NCBI GenBank assembly: GCA_035048495.1
Contig: CM068541.1
Span: forward strand, 17,367,929-17,431,928
Reading direction: 5' to 3'
From: Euptelea pleiosperma
Lineage: Eukaryota > Streptophyta > Magnoliopsida > Ranunculales > Eupteleaceae
DNA length: 64,000 nt
The position numbers were made by a program, and so were the translations under genes. Under the pieces are notes generated by a model that worked only from the letters and a program-made list of their open reading frames with translations, had not been told where the DNA came from and did not search any database. This document shows positions 1 to 11,919 of this stretch, one piece after another. Numbering within the stretch: position 1 is the stretch's first letter; each line of letters begins with the position of its first letter.

Positions 1-290
1 TCTAAGCATTGGATTGGAGGCATTTGCATGGGTTTATTTTAATCGTAGAATTTAAAGCATTATTGATCATTATTTGGGGTACTAGATCCAAAGGTCTGAC
101 ATAACTAATCAGGCTGATTTTTGGTTTGCAGGTCCAGCGAGGTACTGGCCAAACATCTATACAGTCATCATCCTCTAAGAGTGTGCCACGTGGTTCAGAT
201 TGTAGTGTGTGATAGGCTTTGCTCACACGTGTGAGCGGAGGTTTACTCATCAAAAACCCTAAATACCCTTCGCGCATGACATGACAAGCA
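1..290. repeat. Fragment of G-box foldback repeat family
   Basis: This stretch has the phrases that recur through the window: an 'aatcaggctgatttttggtt' block, a 'ggtccacc/aacatccatac' block and an end reading 'gtgccacgtgg' near 183-192. Fuller copies are at 4604-5032, 18173-18583, 33830-34180 and 42556-42860. Here only one arm is present, cut by the window start. No coding content is seen. Confidence 0.6.
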
Positions 291-830
291 GTATTAGAGT
301 AAAAGATATATGACTTCTTTCAAAAGGCATTAAATGCCAATCATTGGGCACTTGTCCATTTTTAAATGGCCCAAAAGATCCCAAAAACCCTTACACATGA
401 CATGGCAATGGTATTAAAGTAAAGGCATATGCCTTCTTTAAAAAATATATTAAATGTTAGGGTATATATACCCATATTTAATTTAAATGGGTCAAAAATT
501 TCAAACACCCCTCATGCATGACATGTCAAAGGGTGTTAGAATTAAACGGCATATGTCTTTCTTCAAAAGGCATTAAATGTCAATTATTATGCGCATGCCC
601 ATTTTTAACTTTAATAGGTCAAAAACCCCAAACACCACTCACGTATGATATGGCAAGGGGTATTAAAGTAAAAGCAAGGTATATGATTTCTTTCAAAGGG
701 CATTAAATGCCAATCATTAAGTGCATGCCCATTTTTAACTTTAATGGTTCAAAAGACCCTAATCCTTCATGCATGAAATATTGCTGAGGGGCATCTAAGT
801 AAAAAAGCTTTTGCCTTTTTTTTAAAATGT
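270..830. repeat. Tandem repeat, unit about 120-128 bp, over four copies
   Basis: A unit beginning 'catgacatgrcaa..gtattaaagtaaa', followed by 'ggcattaaatgccaat' and 'tgcccatttttaac', recurs with starts near 276, 397, 516, 644 and 772. The copies are diverged (roughly 75-85 percent by eye). No reading frame is conserved, so this is a noncoding tandem array. Confidence 0.7.
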
Positions 831-1739
831 GGCATACCTCCTACACAAGGGGTACATACCCCTACACAAGGGCAAATTGGTCTTTTGACCTTGGATAATT
901 CTATTTATCTAGAAAAGACATTTCGGCTTTAAAAGCTTAGGAAATATTCCATTTACGCTTACAAAAGGATTAAAATATATGGTCTGTAAGGATACTCTTC
1001 TTTTATAACCCCATGTGATAGGGATAAAAAAGTTTTTGACATTCTTCTTCTTCTCCTTCCTTAAGCAAGAGTTCTAAATGAACTCTACTTTGATAGAATG
1101 ACTTTCACCCCACGTCCAGGCTATGCGGCCTTCTCTAAAGAAACCACTAACCCCCATAAAAAAGCCAAAAGCTCTAAATGAAGGACAAGTGTCCTCTTGT
1201 AGGGAGTTCTCTTCAAAACAATATGGGTAAAATTCTCTATTTTCTGTAACTTCCCATTAAGGGCTGAAAGGGCTTTGGCCCATTAACTGGAGTTGTCCAA
1301 ACTTGAGACGACTGTTCAAGACATGGGAGAGCCGAACTCTCCACCCTCAGATTAAAGGTAACTTCCTTATATGATTTTTAACAATTGGCACGTGAGGTAA
1401 CCACCTCAAAAATACTTTTAAAAGTGGGACTTCGAGGATAAACTCCTCACTTTCAACTTATTGGTAAACACCTATGTTCTTTTAGAGAAAGACTTATCAT
1501 TTTCATTAGAGAAAAATTCTAAAGAACAAGTAGGAAGGGAGAATTCCCTAGGATCCTCTTTCTTTTTCATCCTTCCTCTCTCTTTCCCTCTCTTTGACAA
1601 AAGAGGTACATCACCTCAGAAGGTCCAGGTGATGGAAGACACCACTTCAACGGGGAGAAATAAGCTCTCTCAGTCTAAAGTTCTCTTAGAACTCCATCCC
1701 AAAGGAGGCTTAAAAAGGAAGTAATCCCTTCAATCCTTA
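831..1739. other. No gene recognised
   Basis: The stretch has AT-rich and CT-rich segments. A short open frame at 1461-1724 shows no recognisable domain and is not supported as a gene. Confidence 0.5.
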
Positions 1740-2710
1740 ATAGTCCGGAAAGGACTTTAAACCAATCCCAAAATATTTTATTTGTCATGTCAAACTTGTG
1801 CTTCTAGGCTTGTCGGCCCTACAAACAATCCAAAAGGACTTTAAAACTTGGTTATCAAGGCTAGAACCATATTCACTAGCCTGCTGGCCCACATTCAAGT
1901 CCAAATGGGCTTCAAGCAATGGCCATGTAGGCCATAACCTTTTTCCGAAAAGGGACCTTAAACAACGCAGACTCTCTTTGGGTCTATGAGCAGTCCAAAT
2001 GGACTTTAAAATTATGTCCACTAAAGCCACAACCTCGTTCTTGGGCATACTGGCCCACAGGACGATGCAAGACAACCCCAACATTGGCTAAACAGGCCAG
2101 AACCATTATTCTGGGCTGGCTTTCCAGGCCAAGACATATTCTATGGCCTGTTAGCCCACATTTCATTCTCAAGGGGACTTTTATAATCAGGACCATAGAC
2201 CTTTTTTTTTTTTTTTTGTAGTCACCATCGTGGGAGGGCCCCACGGATTAACAGGTGAAACCTGCAGGGACCCGGTCAGAGCCGGTAAAGGGGATCTCTA
2301 CTCCTGGCACAACTGCTCAAAGGAGGAAATCTGCCTGTGTGGGTTTGACCCCATGACCTCCCTAGAGAGGTGGATACACTCCAACCATTTGAGCTGCCAT
2401 GTTGGGTGTAGGACCATAGACCTAAAACCTTGTTTATAGGCCTTCAATTCTAACCTATCTTTTAATCCAAATGGACTAAAACATTAAGGGTCCATGGACC
2501 TAAACCATGCTCATAAGCCTGCGGGTCCGCACTTTTGTCCAATTGGACTTCGACAAGCAAGGCACATAGGCCCGAATCAATTTACAAGCATGTTGCCCCA
2601 TCAACAGTCTATAAAGACTCAATTGAAGGCCATATGGACCCAAAACCATGATTACAACGCTCCTAGCCCTCAAAACAATGTGCATGGGCTCTAAAGCCCA
2701 CTTCATGTGG
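1740..2710. repeat. Degenerate 'tccaaatggactttaaa / ggcccaca' repeat field
   Basis: Short modules such as 'gtccaaatgggctt', 'aggactttaaa' and 'ggcccacat' recur every 50-100 bp with much divergence. A SINE (2203-2409) interrupts the field. Short open frames on both strands reflect the repeat, not genes. Confidence 0.5.
2203..2409 (-). mobile_element. tRNA-derived SINE with 14-bp target duplication
   Basis: Read on the minus strand, the element has a Pol III A-box-like 'agctcaaatgg', then a B-box-like 'ggtcaaaccc', and ends in a long poly(A), seen as a T run from 2203. The 14-bp direct repeat AGGACCATAGACCT lies immediately on both sides (2189-2202 and 2410-2423), the signature of target-primed insertion. 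The length of about 207 bp suits a SINE. The B box has one mismatch to the usual consensus. I have not assigned a family. Confidence 0.82.
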
Positions 2711-3078
2711 TCCCATGATGGATTTCATGTCAGGACATTCTGAACCATCAGAACCATACCCATGGGCCTAAAGACGCCATTAAATATAACCAATATTGGC
2801 TTTCATGTCCAAAAAGACATCTCAAGCTACAAGGATGCAAACCTCCTCACATCAGAGTCACGTTCCTTTGGAACAAGGAATGAGTACAGGCATAAGAGCA
2901 TAAAAGGTCAAGCTACCTCAAATGAGGCATTATCCATACATTGGGGAACATCACAATCGTCCACGATGTTGAGTGACGATTAACGGTCGAGTCTACTTGT
3001 GGTTAAGTGAAGGCTATCTGAACCTCAAAATAAACCAAGATCCGCTTGTGGTTAAGTGAATGCAATTTGAACCTCAAG
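2711..3078. other. No gene; short duplicated motif at right end
   Basis: Nothing coding is recognised. A motif of about 45 bp ('cttgtggttaagtgaa...gaacctca') occurs twice between 2993 and 3085. The second copy ends at the 'gataacttaag' junction where the P450 duplication block starts. Confidence 0.5.
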
Positions 3079-3599
3079 ATAACTTAAGTAGGAGTCAAAG
3101 GGTTTTGTATAAAAAAAGGATACAATTAAGGGTGTCCATCACCTTGAATGGGTCATTACTACATCAATTAAAAGCCCACGTGACCTGTGGGGAAAAACAC
3201 AGACACGACATTCCCGTGCATACTCTCACTTCAGATCAGATCATCATATATTACTGAATCATCTAACATTTGACATGTTAATCATGAGTGAAACTAGTAT
3301 GCAAAAGGTTGGATACTTAAGAGTGGAAATCCGTCACCTAGAAATCGAAAAGTAATTAACAACCACACCCGTGATTAACCTTGGTTAAGCAGGTCCCACC
3401 ACCACCACATGGTAGTCCCACAGGCTGAACATATACACTACAGATGCGTAGACTGTATGTTGGGTCTACTAAAGTGGTTCGACACATAAGAACCCCACTA
3501 CAAATAAATAAAAGAGAAGATGAAGAAGAAAATGGATTGAAATTCACATGTAAAATAAATAATAAGCACGTAATAAATAAAACGAATGAAAAAGCAAAC

Positions 3600-3877
3600 C
3601 GTAGTTCTTGATGGTTTGATGAATGAGGGGGAGGACACGATGCCCGATGTCGTGAGAAAGTGTCATGGACTTGGATCGTGCTTCCTTTATGGAGCTGATG
3701 TTGTCTTTGGTGTTCCCGTACCACAATTTGTAGGGATGACCCCTTATGTATGCCTTGCTCCCTTAAGTACTTCTCCATCTTCATGGGTTTCCACCATATC
3801 CAATACAACCCTCTCCAGACCAATAAAATCACCAATAGAGCCGAGATTGCAAGGGAAACCAACAGAAACTCTCCCAT
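3600..3877 (-). pseudogene. CYP72A-like exon 1, frameshifted orphan
   Basis: Starting at the ATG at 3877 (minus), this reads the membrane anchor ([20 protein letters not shown]) and the WWKPMKMEKYLREQGI hinge of a CYP72A P450. A 4-nt insertion near 3741-3752 ('ccttatgtatgcc' against 'cctgatgcc' in the other two copies) then shifts the frame. The exon is 278 nt against 274 nt in the intact copies, and its GT donor is kept. No exons 2-5 lie downstream on this strand before the block breaks at 3079. It is therefore a dead fragment left by segmental duplication. A long open frame through the region (3356-4135) is an artefact of the shift. Confidence 0.85.
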
Positions 3878-4603
3878 ATTTTTCTCTCTTGGAGCTTCTT
3901 CACGTACCAAGACACGGAGAGAGACGATCATGGGCGATGGTCTAGCTTTTAAGCTTAACCCGTAATGAAAATAACTGTCTCTTTCTAATAAATTACCAAA
4001 CCATGCTATTTTGTTTGTACGCGATCGCATAAAATATAAATGTGAAGATCTGCCAGTGGATCTGGTCCCACCCATGGCTCGATAGAGTTGTTGGTAAGAA
4101 AATGTTTGGATGATGCAGATGTGCATAGTTCTCAATCCAAATCATCCACCTATTAGAGGATCTCAACCTTCGATCTTGAGATAACTAGGAAGATATCGTT
4201 AACAGTTCAGAACCAGATAAGAGAGGCAAATCAGAGGCTAGGAATTGAGCATCATGGTCTTTCGACCACCCCGCTGTCATCTGCTCCCCCTTATGAGTCC
4301 GCATGGATGTTTATCCCACCCTTTGGTGGATATACACACCAAAAATCACCCCGATTGGCGATCTCTAACCATTAGATTTTAGTACTTCTTAAGACGTGCT
4401 TATAGTCGTTAAATTCAACCATTGTTTTTGAGTGCTAAATCCAATGGCTAAAAATCATCAAACAAGCTGATTTCGGGCATTAATGTCTACTAAGGAGTGA
4501 GCTAAACATCCATGCGGTCAGTGGGTCCAGACGGCAGCGGTGAGTAACAAAAATGTTACATCACGAACCCTGTTGAAAATGAAACCTAAAGGTCGTGAAT
4601 GTC

Positions 4604-5032
4604 GTGATCCTTTTTCTACTTGGAGTTGGAGCTGTGGAGCCATCTCAAGTCTCAACTACTACGAGTCAAACTTTGATGACAGCGTCGCGCCCAGAATGAG
4701 ACACGTGACACACTCTTAGAGGACTCATACGGTATGGATGTTAATTTGGCCAATCCCTAGTTGGACCTACAAACCAAAAATCATCCTGATTAGCGATTTC
4801 TAGGCGTTGGATTGGGGTGGGTTGATTTGAACCGAGAATTTGAGCATTATTGACCATTATTTGAGGTACAATGATTTAGAGGTTTCAAATCACTAATCAG
4901 GCTGATTTTTGGTTTGTAGGTCCACCTAGGGATTGGAATAATATCCATACGTTCAGAGTCTGTCATCACAATTTTACTCGTATCAGTTGAGATTGCTCCA
5001 CAGCTCCAACTCCAAATAAAAAAAAGGATCAC
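4604..5032. mobile_element. Foldback (long-TIR) element with G-box-like arms
   Basis: The left side reads 'cgtgatcctttttctacttgg..agttggagctgtggagcc' and 'acgagtcaaactttgatgac'. The right side reads the reverse complement ('gtcatcacaattttactcgt', then 'gctccacagctccaactcc' and 'aaaggatcacg'). The inverted arms exceed 100 bp around a short centre. No open frame is present, so this is a nonautonomous DNA element. A homologous copy is at 18173-18583. Confidence 0.75.
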
Positions 5033-5139
5033 GAGATTTGATAAGAGATCCAATAATTGAGATGTCTTTGATTTAATAATTGAGAAGTCTTTTGTCTTTT
5101 GTCTTTTGTCGACCACAGTATGAACTAGGTGGTTCACTC

Positions 5140-5560
5140 TTAGAGACCACTGACCGTATGGATTGTTGGCCCATCCCCTCAAGTGATATCTAACTGTGGG
5201 ATTTGGAGCATTTTTTGGACTAGGGGAACGCCACGTGCGATGCACATGTACACCTTGTACCTTACACGTGGCACACTCGTAGAGATCACTAACCGTATTG
5301 ATGTTTGGCCCATCTCTAGGTGGGCCTATATGCAAAAACATCAGCCTGATTAGTGGTTCTTAAGGATTTGATTGGAGTCGTTTTCATGGGTTGATCTTTA
5401 ACCATAGATTTCAAGCATTATCTGGGGTACTCAGATCCAAAAGTTTGAAAACACTAATCAGACTGATATTTGGTTAATAGGTCCACCTAGGAATGGGACA
5501 AACATCCATAAGGTCAGTGCTCTCTAAGAGAGTGCCACGTGGTGTATACTATTGTCTCTC
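5140..5560. repeat. Further G-box foldback family copies, partial
   Basis: The same 'agaccactgaccgtatggat', 'gggcctat', 'aatcagactgat' and 'gtgccacgtgg' modules recur here with breaks. No gene is seen. Confidence 0.55.
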
Positions 5561-6235
5561 ATCATCATTAACTAGTGTTATTGGCCCATGCTAAAGCACG
5601 GGTGAAGAAATAAGAAAAAAAATATTAATAAAAATAAGTATGAGAAATGGTGATGATGACCAATATGTTGAGAAGAACTTCTAATAAAAAAAATTGAAAT
5701 CAAGTAATATGAATGCAACAATATATCGTATTTTTTCGAAGACCTGTACATTAAAAAAAAAACTAAAGAATTGCATCGTTATCGATAATAGAAACAGCAT
5801 GTGAAAATTTAATGGGATAAATATTTATTCAAGAAAAAAAAGCAATCAATTTCTATAAAATACATGTGATAGATTCTAACGATTATTTAACAATTTGATC
5901 ATGATCATAATAATAGTCTTTTCAAGTTCTGACCATACAACCACTTGAAATTATCCATCAAGGTCCACACAAAATATCACCGTCTTTTTGGACTTGCATC
6001 TACTGAAGTCGGGTGAGCTGGTGGAGTTGCGACATTTCATTTGGCCCAAATATTCTGAACACACTTGTCTGAATGGTCAAACATTGAGTCCAAAGAGTAG
6101 ATATGACCATTGGATCATATAAATATTTGACCTTGATTTTGTAGATGAGACCTGATCTGACTCTGACTGAACCTAATTTGATATAAATCGCAAAAAGAAT
6201 TAAGGATCTCTCTTTTCTCGTCACAACCATCTGCA
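5561..6235. other. AT-rich, no gene recognised
   Basis: The stretch is AT-rich with A runs. The open frame at 6000-6305 (minus) shows no recognisable domain and overlaps the duplication below. Confidence 0.5.
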
Positions 6236-6420
6236 ACAACTTCTTAAAAGGAACCAGACCACCAGCTTTGGGTGCATTGCCATCTCTTAAAACTAAATAT
6301 CCCACAAAGAATTAAGGACGTCTCAATTCCCACCACAACCGGTTTGCACAACAACTTCCTTAAAGGCACCAAACCACCAGCTTTGGTGCATTGCCGTCTC
6401 TCAAAACTCTGTAAGGAGAA
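6236..6420. repeat. Tandem duplication of about 110 bp
   Basis: The block 'aacaacttcttaaaaggaaccagaccaccagctttggg..gcattgcc' at about 6236-6300 recurs at about 6350-6415 with few changes. It lies between unplaced AT-rich sequence and the HD-ZIP fragment. Confidence 0.6.
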
Positions 6421-6774
6421 AGTGTTTCCTGAATGAGACTTAAAAGGAGATTAAAGTGGTTGTAGAGAATTTTAGTTGAAAATTCAAAAAAAATAAAGGA
6501 TGAATATAGTGATAAAGAAAGGAAAATTTTTTTGGGATTTCTAAGAAAATGAAAGATATAAAATTTAAAAAGTCCGTGTTGTCTTACCTTAAAAAAGATA
6601 GAGCAAGAGGAGATTTCAAACACATGGATGAAATAAAGAAGTATTATATTCAACTGTTTGATATGTGAATATATGAAACAATAATAAAAAAGAAAAAAAA
6701 TCAGTGTCAAAGAGAAGACATTGCAGCGGTCAACACAAAATCGATGGCTCACCGTGGTCATCTACGCTCTTTCA

Positions 6775-6921
6775 ACTCATCACCTTAACATCCTCATCTG
6801 CATTTTTGGCATAGAGATTGTTATACTTGTGCACTGTTGACGCATACATCCCAGCGCAGAAGTAATCCATCATGCGTTGTGCCAGCTTCAACATGCTTCG
6901 CCGCCCACTTGGGTCAACTAT
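6775..6921 (-). pseudogene. HD-ZIP IV (PDF2/ATML1/GL2-type) fragment
   Basis: On the minus strand the translation contains PSGRRSMLKLAQRM followed by FCAGMYASTVHKYNNLYAKN and ADEDVKVMS. Class IV homeodomain-leucine zipper transcription factors carry this segment just after the START domain (family pattern GGRRSxLKLAQRMxxxFCAGVxAS). Only this one exon-sized piece is present. I see no homeobox, zipper or START sequence nearby, and the frame stops right after it. Internal substitutions such as Tyr for Trp in the 'HKW' position fit decay. It is best read as a stray exon moved here by duplication or a transposon. Confidence 0.8.
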
Positions 6922-8334
6922 ATATTTGGGTAGAAAATTAATTTTAGAATAGGAGATGGAGAGACGCATTGGGAGATGAGCTTTTTTAGAGATACGTTTC
7001 ACGAAATGGAAAAGAAGAGACGTGGTAAAGGGAAAATATCTTTAGGAATTAAAAGGGAGGTTTTTTGAAATGAGGAGACTTTATTGTAGAAATCTTCTAT
7101 ATTTAAGTAAGTTTAATTAGACTATTTTGGAATAAGAAGAGACGTTTTGGGAGGAGTATACATTTTAGGAAAGGAAGAAAAAGGGAGAATTAGGGATATA
7201 TTAAGTATGTTTAATTAGACTATTTTTGGAATGAGAAGTGACATTTTGGTCCATAACATTCATATTCTTTACATGCCCTCAATGGCCCTCTAGTTTAAAT
7301 TCATATCTTATTATTCGTAATTCCTGTAGTAAGTTCGAACATTTACTGTTGTCACGCCCCGAATCCGGATACCCAGATACGACCCGAAAATCCGTGGATC
7401 GACCCGTACCCGAATCTAGAGGTGATCCATGAATGTCCCCTAGTGGTCCAATTAGGTCAATTAGACAACTAAGGTTTATTCGAAAACCCACTACGTAAAA
7501 AAAAAGTTTAGATGTAGAAAACACATAATTAAAATAATTCATAACTCAAACAATTTAATCAATCAATTAAATGTGGAGAAAAGAAGATGAGAACATGCTC
7601 TCAATCGAATGACTACATGCCCATAAAAATAAATAAGTAATGTTTTAGAACAATCGAATTTAAAGTCTTCTAAAGTGTGGGATCGACTCCCAAATCCTCG
7701 CCGATCTCCTCGAATGCATCGGAGTCTTTCACCTTAAAATCATCTCACGTACCCGACTCTTCAAAATCTGAAAATGATATCGGTCTAGCACCATGAGTCG
7801 AGGCCCAGTAATACAACAGTGTGCATGGTATGATATCATACTATATAAGTTTTTAACCAAGGTATGCATCTCAATCATATAATAATGATGAAATAGAATG
7901 AGGGTGAATGCAAGTAAGTACGGGATGTCAATGCAACTAGTACCCATAACCACATAGGGTCTCAATCTCCTTCCCACACTGGGAGCGGTCTTATTGACCC
8001 ATCTGCAGGATATAATAACGTCTGGGGCCTTTCACCAAAGGGTACCGAACCCTGATTAATTGATAAAACTAATATAAACATATATAATATACTTCAACCC
8101 CGTTCTCTTATGCACCCCTTATATGAAATGACGTGATGATCATAGTATGATAACAAGATGGTACTAGGGTTACATGGCATATGCACACATATATTTAACA
8201 TTTAAATAAGAATATAAAATAAACACATGATCATCAGGAGTAATAAAATGGGTATGAACTAGGGTTAAATAACATAAATAACATGTAAATAATCATCAAA
8301 GATCACGATCAACATCGATTGACAATATAAGTGA

Positions 8335-8470
8335 AGGTCTCAAGAGAATCCAACACACCATTGCCGAACCCTATGAGGGATCCATGACACAAAGCCGAAC
8401 CCTAAAGAGGGATCCAAGACACTTGGCCGAACCCTATGAGGGATCCAAGACATATGGGTGGGATCCCCAT
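8335..8470. repeat. Tandem repeat inside the solo LTR, unit about 38 bp
   Basis: The unit 'gccgaaccctatgagggatcca(t/a)gacac' is repeated three times with small changes, followed by a degraded part. Confidence 0.75.
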
Positions 8471-8599
8471 GCATACAAGTATAGGTCAAACCATCACGAG
8501 TTTAGTCAAACAACAAGGGCTAAACCTCTTAATATTCAATAAGTCATGATCGAACCACTAAGGGTTCCCAAAGCCATTAATTGTCCAAAATCTAAGAAA

Positions 8600-9350
8600 T
8601 AGGTAGTTCACAGAAAATATAGTTTTTATAAAAATTATAACTAAATAAATATAAATTAAAAAAATACAAACTTAATGGATTTGAAGAATATATTCACTGA
8701 GGTTTCTATGAAAAATAAATTTAAAAATATTTATTCCTAAAAACAAAGTCGAAATTCTTAAAGAAGTAGAATGGACATAATCTGAAATTCTGGGTCTTAT
8801 AAAAAAGTCCAGCACATTATAAAAGTGATAACTAAATAAATAAATATTAGAAAAATACAAACTCAACTAATTTAAAAACTAGATTCATATAAGTATCTAT
8901 GAAAAATAATTAGAAAAATATTTAGATTAAAAATATAGATCGAAATCCCAAGTGAAGTGGACTGTGTAAAATATAGAATTCTAGGTTTTAGAGAAAAGTC
9001 TAGCACGTTTGAAAAATCATAACTTAATCAATACAAATCAGAAAAATAAAAACTCAAAGGTTCTAAAAACTAGATTGATAGAGGTATCTGTGAAAAATAA
9101 TTAAAAAAATATTTAAGTTAAAAATATAGATCGAAATCCTAAGTGAAGTGGACTGTGTAAAATTTGAAATTCTGGGTTTTTTGGTAAAGTCCAACAACTT
9201 AGAAAAATCATAACTTAATCAATACAAATCAAAAAAATACAAACTTAAAGGTTCTAGAAACTAGATTCATAGAAGTGTTTATGAAAAATAATTATAAAAA
9301 TATTCAAATTATAAAATATAACGAAAATGATAAAGAACTTAGTCATCCGT
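8600..9350. repeat. Tandem repeat inside the solo LTR, unit about 190 bp, four copies
   Basis: The phrases 'agtccagca', 'aaaaatcataacttaatca', 'ctagattcatag', 'gaaaaataatta' and 'gtgaagtggactgtgtaaaat' return with a period near 190 bp (landmarks at about 8807, 8997 and 9188). The older copies are AT-rich and diverged. No open frame is conserved. Confidence 0.75.
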
Positions 9351-10724
9351 TATAGGTACAAAATAGACCATGGCCAAACCTATCATGGTGGCCCAAAATA
9401 AAGATCAACCTAATAAAAATAAAGCAAATATTGTTGAAATTAATTTATAATGAGTATCAACTATTATCTAATGGAAGAAAAATAAAATCTTAAAGAAAAA
9501 CAAGTATAGGATGGATCAAACACACTTACCTCAAGGTTTCTTGAACTTTAATGAAAATCAAAAGTTTCTTCAAATTTGAAAGTCATCGGATCGTCCTCTC
9601 CTCAGGGTATGTTGTTCCATTCAGAGTTCCCGTCAATTCTCCCTTCTTGCTCGAGTGTGATCGGTGCCCGGATGAAGGTTTAATGGAGCTTTCTCCATTC
9701 TTCAATGGAGTTGGGTTTGTGAAAGCTTCTAAAACTTTAGGGTTTTCATAAATAGGTTTAAGGAAGGATTAGGGTTTCTATATTAGTGAAATTCGTAACT
9801 ATCAAAGGGATGACTTTTTCAACCCTCAAAAACTTATATTTTACACTACTAATGGGTTAGAAATGGGCTCAAGGCCCATTTATATCAACTAGGCTTCATT
9901 TAAGAATATTATTAAACCCAAAAGACTTCTAGATTAGCCATACGGACCCACCCAATAGTTATAACACAATTAATTATTAATTAATTCAATCAAACTATAT
10001 TATATAATTTAAAAGTTCATACAATAAGGTATTGACACATGGCACACACATAAATCACATAAAATAGTCTAAATATACAAAAATCACAAAAAAGTTCAAA
10101 GCCCCAGAAAAGTATCAAGATGACCTCGGAATGACCCAAAAAGTGATTCGCAGGTCCCACATTTCTATTAAGTAAATAAAATATTATTTTTAAAAAATAT
10201 GCGAATTGTAGGAAGTTCAAAAATTATAAAAATACTATTTTTGTCAAAATCTCCCAAAATCTTCAACTAGAATTTTTATGTCTCAGAAAAGCTTCCAAAT
10301 TTCACAGGTAAGTTGATAAGGATAAAATAAGAATATTTTTGGAGTCTCAGGCCCACAAAATAATTTTTTTATAAAAGTTTTAGAATGTTAACTACGGCAA
10401 GAAAAAGTCCTCTGCAAGTTATGGTTCATTATTTTTAGTAGGAATTTAGCCCTAAAGAGTGAGTTTCAAAAATAGCAGGTTTTTCAAAGTTGTCAAAATG
10501 AAATCAAATTAAATACACATACTCATACATGATATTAAACAATAAAAATAATAATAAGAGTCTGAAAAAGTTTCAGGTTTTCATTATTAGGTGAATTTAC
10601 CATAATACCCTAGAACGAAAGTTCGGGGTACTACAACTGTCCTTCGAAAAAATATTTAGAAAATCAAGATACTCTGATGGGTCCAATTCTTTATTTGGCT
10701 TCTCCTCAAGAATATCTTCCCCAC

Positions 10725-11476
10725 TTTTTTATTTGACGTCTCCTCAGGAATATCCTCCCCACTAATGCAGTACTTCATGCTAGTATTCCTAGCATTTCTC
10801 CTTTGTGCCCCAGATGCCAGCACCATGAAGAATCTAGCATTCACTCTCTATTCCAATGCTCTACTAATGATCGTATCTGGTTTGCATCTCCTCTCACTCT
10901 CAGATGGGGTACTAAGGAAGAGATTGGAGAATGGCTGGTTACCTTACTACAACACTCGCAACATAAATGTGAGGAAGATGTTTACAATCAAGCGTAAGTG
11001 TGTGTGCTTCTCTGGCGCCTTTGGTATCTAAGAAATGACCATATCTATGGTAGATCGAGTTGTCGTCCCTTGACTCTTCTCAACTCTATAAAAACTTTTA
11101 TCTTACCTATTGAAGAACACAAGAGCATAGCACCCACCCCAGAGAAATTGATCCTCGGACCCTCCCAACGGAGCACTAAAGTTAAATACAGATGCATCAT
11201 GGAAAAAAATTCTGGGGAAGCTAGCTTTGGTTTCATTTTACGTGACTCTTCAAATTCATATATCTTGGTAGGAGGACGAAGATTTCTACACACTTAGCAG
11301 AAGAAGCTGAAACTCAGGCTTTAAAGTGGGCTTTGCAAGTGATCTCCTAGTTTGTATCCTCTATTGTGTACCAATCCCCTCCCCTCATGGCTCTCTTTAG
11401 CTAGAACTGGAGGCAGATGGGAGCCTTGGCCCTATTTGTTGTTAGTTAATATATTTCACTAGTTGCTTACAAAAAA
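10725..11476 (+). pseudogene. LINE fragment: zf-RVT plus RNase H, frameshifted (unit A)
   Basis: The plus strand encodes the end of a plant L1-type ORF2. It has a reverse-transcriptase zinc-binding motif (RNILPTNAVLHAS...CPRCQHHEESSIHSLFQCS...IWF), then WYLRNDHIYG, then a retroelement RNase H block (GEASFGFILRDSSN and LAEEAETQALKWALQVIS). Frames change between blocks: near 11203-11209, where the A run separates NTDASWK from the next block, and again near 11280. Stops follow. The A-rich end near 11470 is probably the LINE tail. No reverse transcriptase core is present, so it is 5' truncated and dead. The copy at 19420-21045 shares the second frameshift, so that decay predates the duplication. 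Confidence 0.82.
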
Positions 11477-11919
11477 AAATATTTTTTCGTTTGAGTTCTT
11501 GTAAAATAGTGTGTATGTGTGTTTGATTGTCTTTATTTAGTTGTCAACTGAACATGACTAGGAATAATATACATTGGACATATTTGAATTAGACTTGGTC
11601 GGATTGATCCATTTGCGTCTGCTTAGAATTACATGCGATAGGACTCTAATAATTAACCGAATAGAATAGATTATTATTTATATTTAATTTCATATAATTC
11701 GAATTGGACCTATTCACCCCTCTCTAGGTCTTGCAGATACATAGATAGGGTACTTTTATTAAGGACTCTTAAATTACATAAAACTTTACAAACCTTGAAT
11801 TTCTAATTGCTACTTAGTAGAGTAGATTTGATGCAACAACAATTACAATATTGAATATAATGACAACTATGATTTGGCCACACAGACCATGATAAATAAT
11901 AGTGATTGTCAAGATGATA
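11477..11919. other. 3' flank of P450 copy A
   Basis: No gene is seen. The sequence is nearly identical to 21046-21491, the 3' flank of copy B, showing that the duplication includes both the LINE relic and the P450. Confidence 0.7.

Larger units (their letters stand above)
3079..5600. repeat. Truncated P450 segmental duplication (unit 0)
   Basis: From 'gataacttaagtaggag' onward this block matches the block starting near 16315: same first exon, same 5' flank, same foldback elements. It therefore carries the promoter side and exon 1 of a CYP72A gene without exons 2-5. Relative to the copy at 16315 it lacks about 300 bp (17518-17815). Confidence 0.8.
7350..10635. mobile_element. Solo LTR, 3.3 kb, with 5-bp target duplication
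   Basis: The element starts TGTCACGCCCCGAATCC and ends TTCGGGGTACTACA. It is flanked by ACTGT on both sides (7345-7349 and 10636-10640). The equivalent position in duplicated unit B (near 19370, 'catttactagccattgg') has no insertion, which confirms both boundaries. No gag, protease, RT or integrase frame is seen inside, so it is an LTR without its body. The TGT...ACA ends and large size suggest a Ty3/gypsy-type LTR, which is an inference from form only. It contains two internal tandem arrays (8335-8470 and 8600-9350). Confidence 0.85.

Noticed and set aside
3356..4135. 259-residue open frame on the minus strand
   Set aside because: Only residues corresponding to 3755-3877 are P450-like. The length arises because the 4-nt insertion moves into an open shadow frame.
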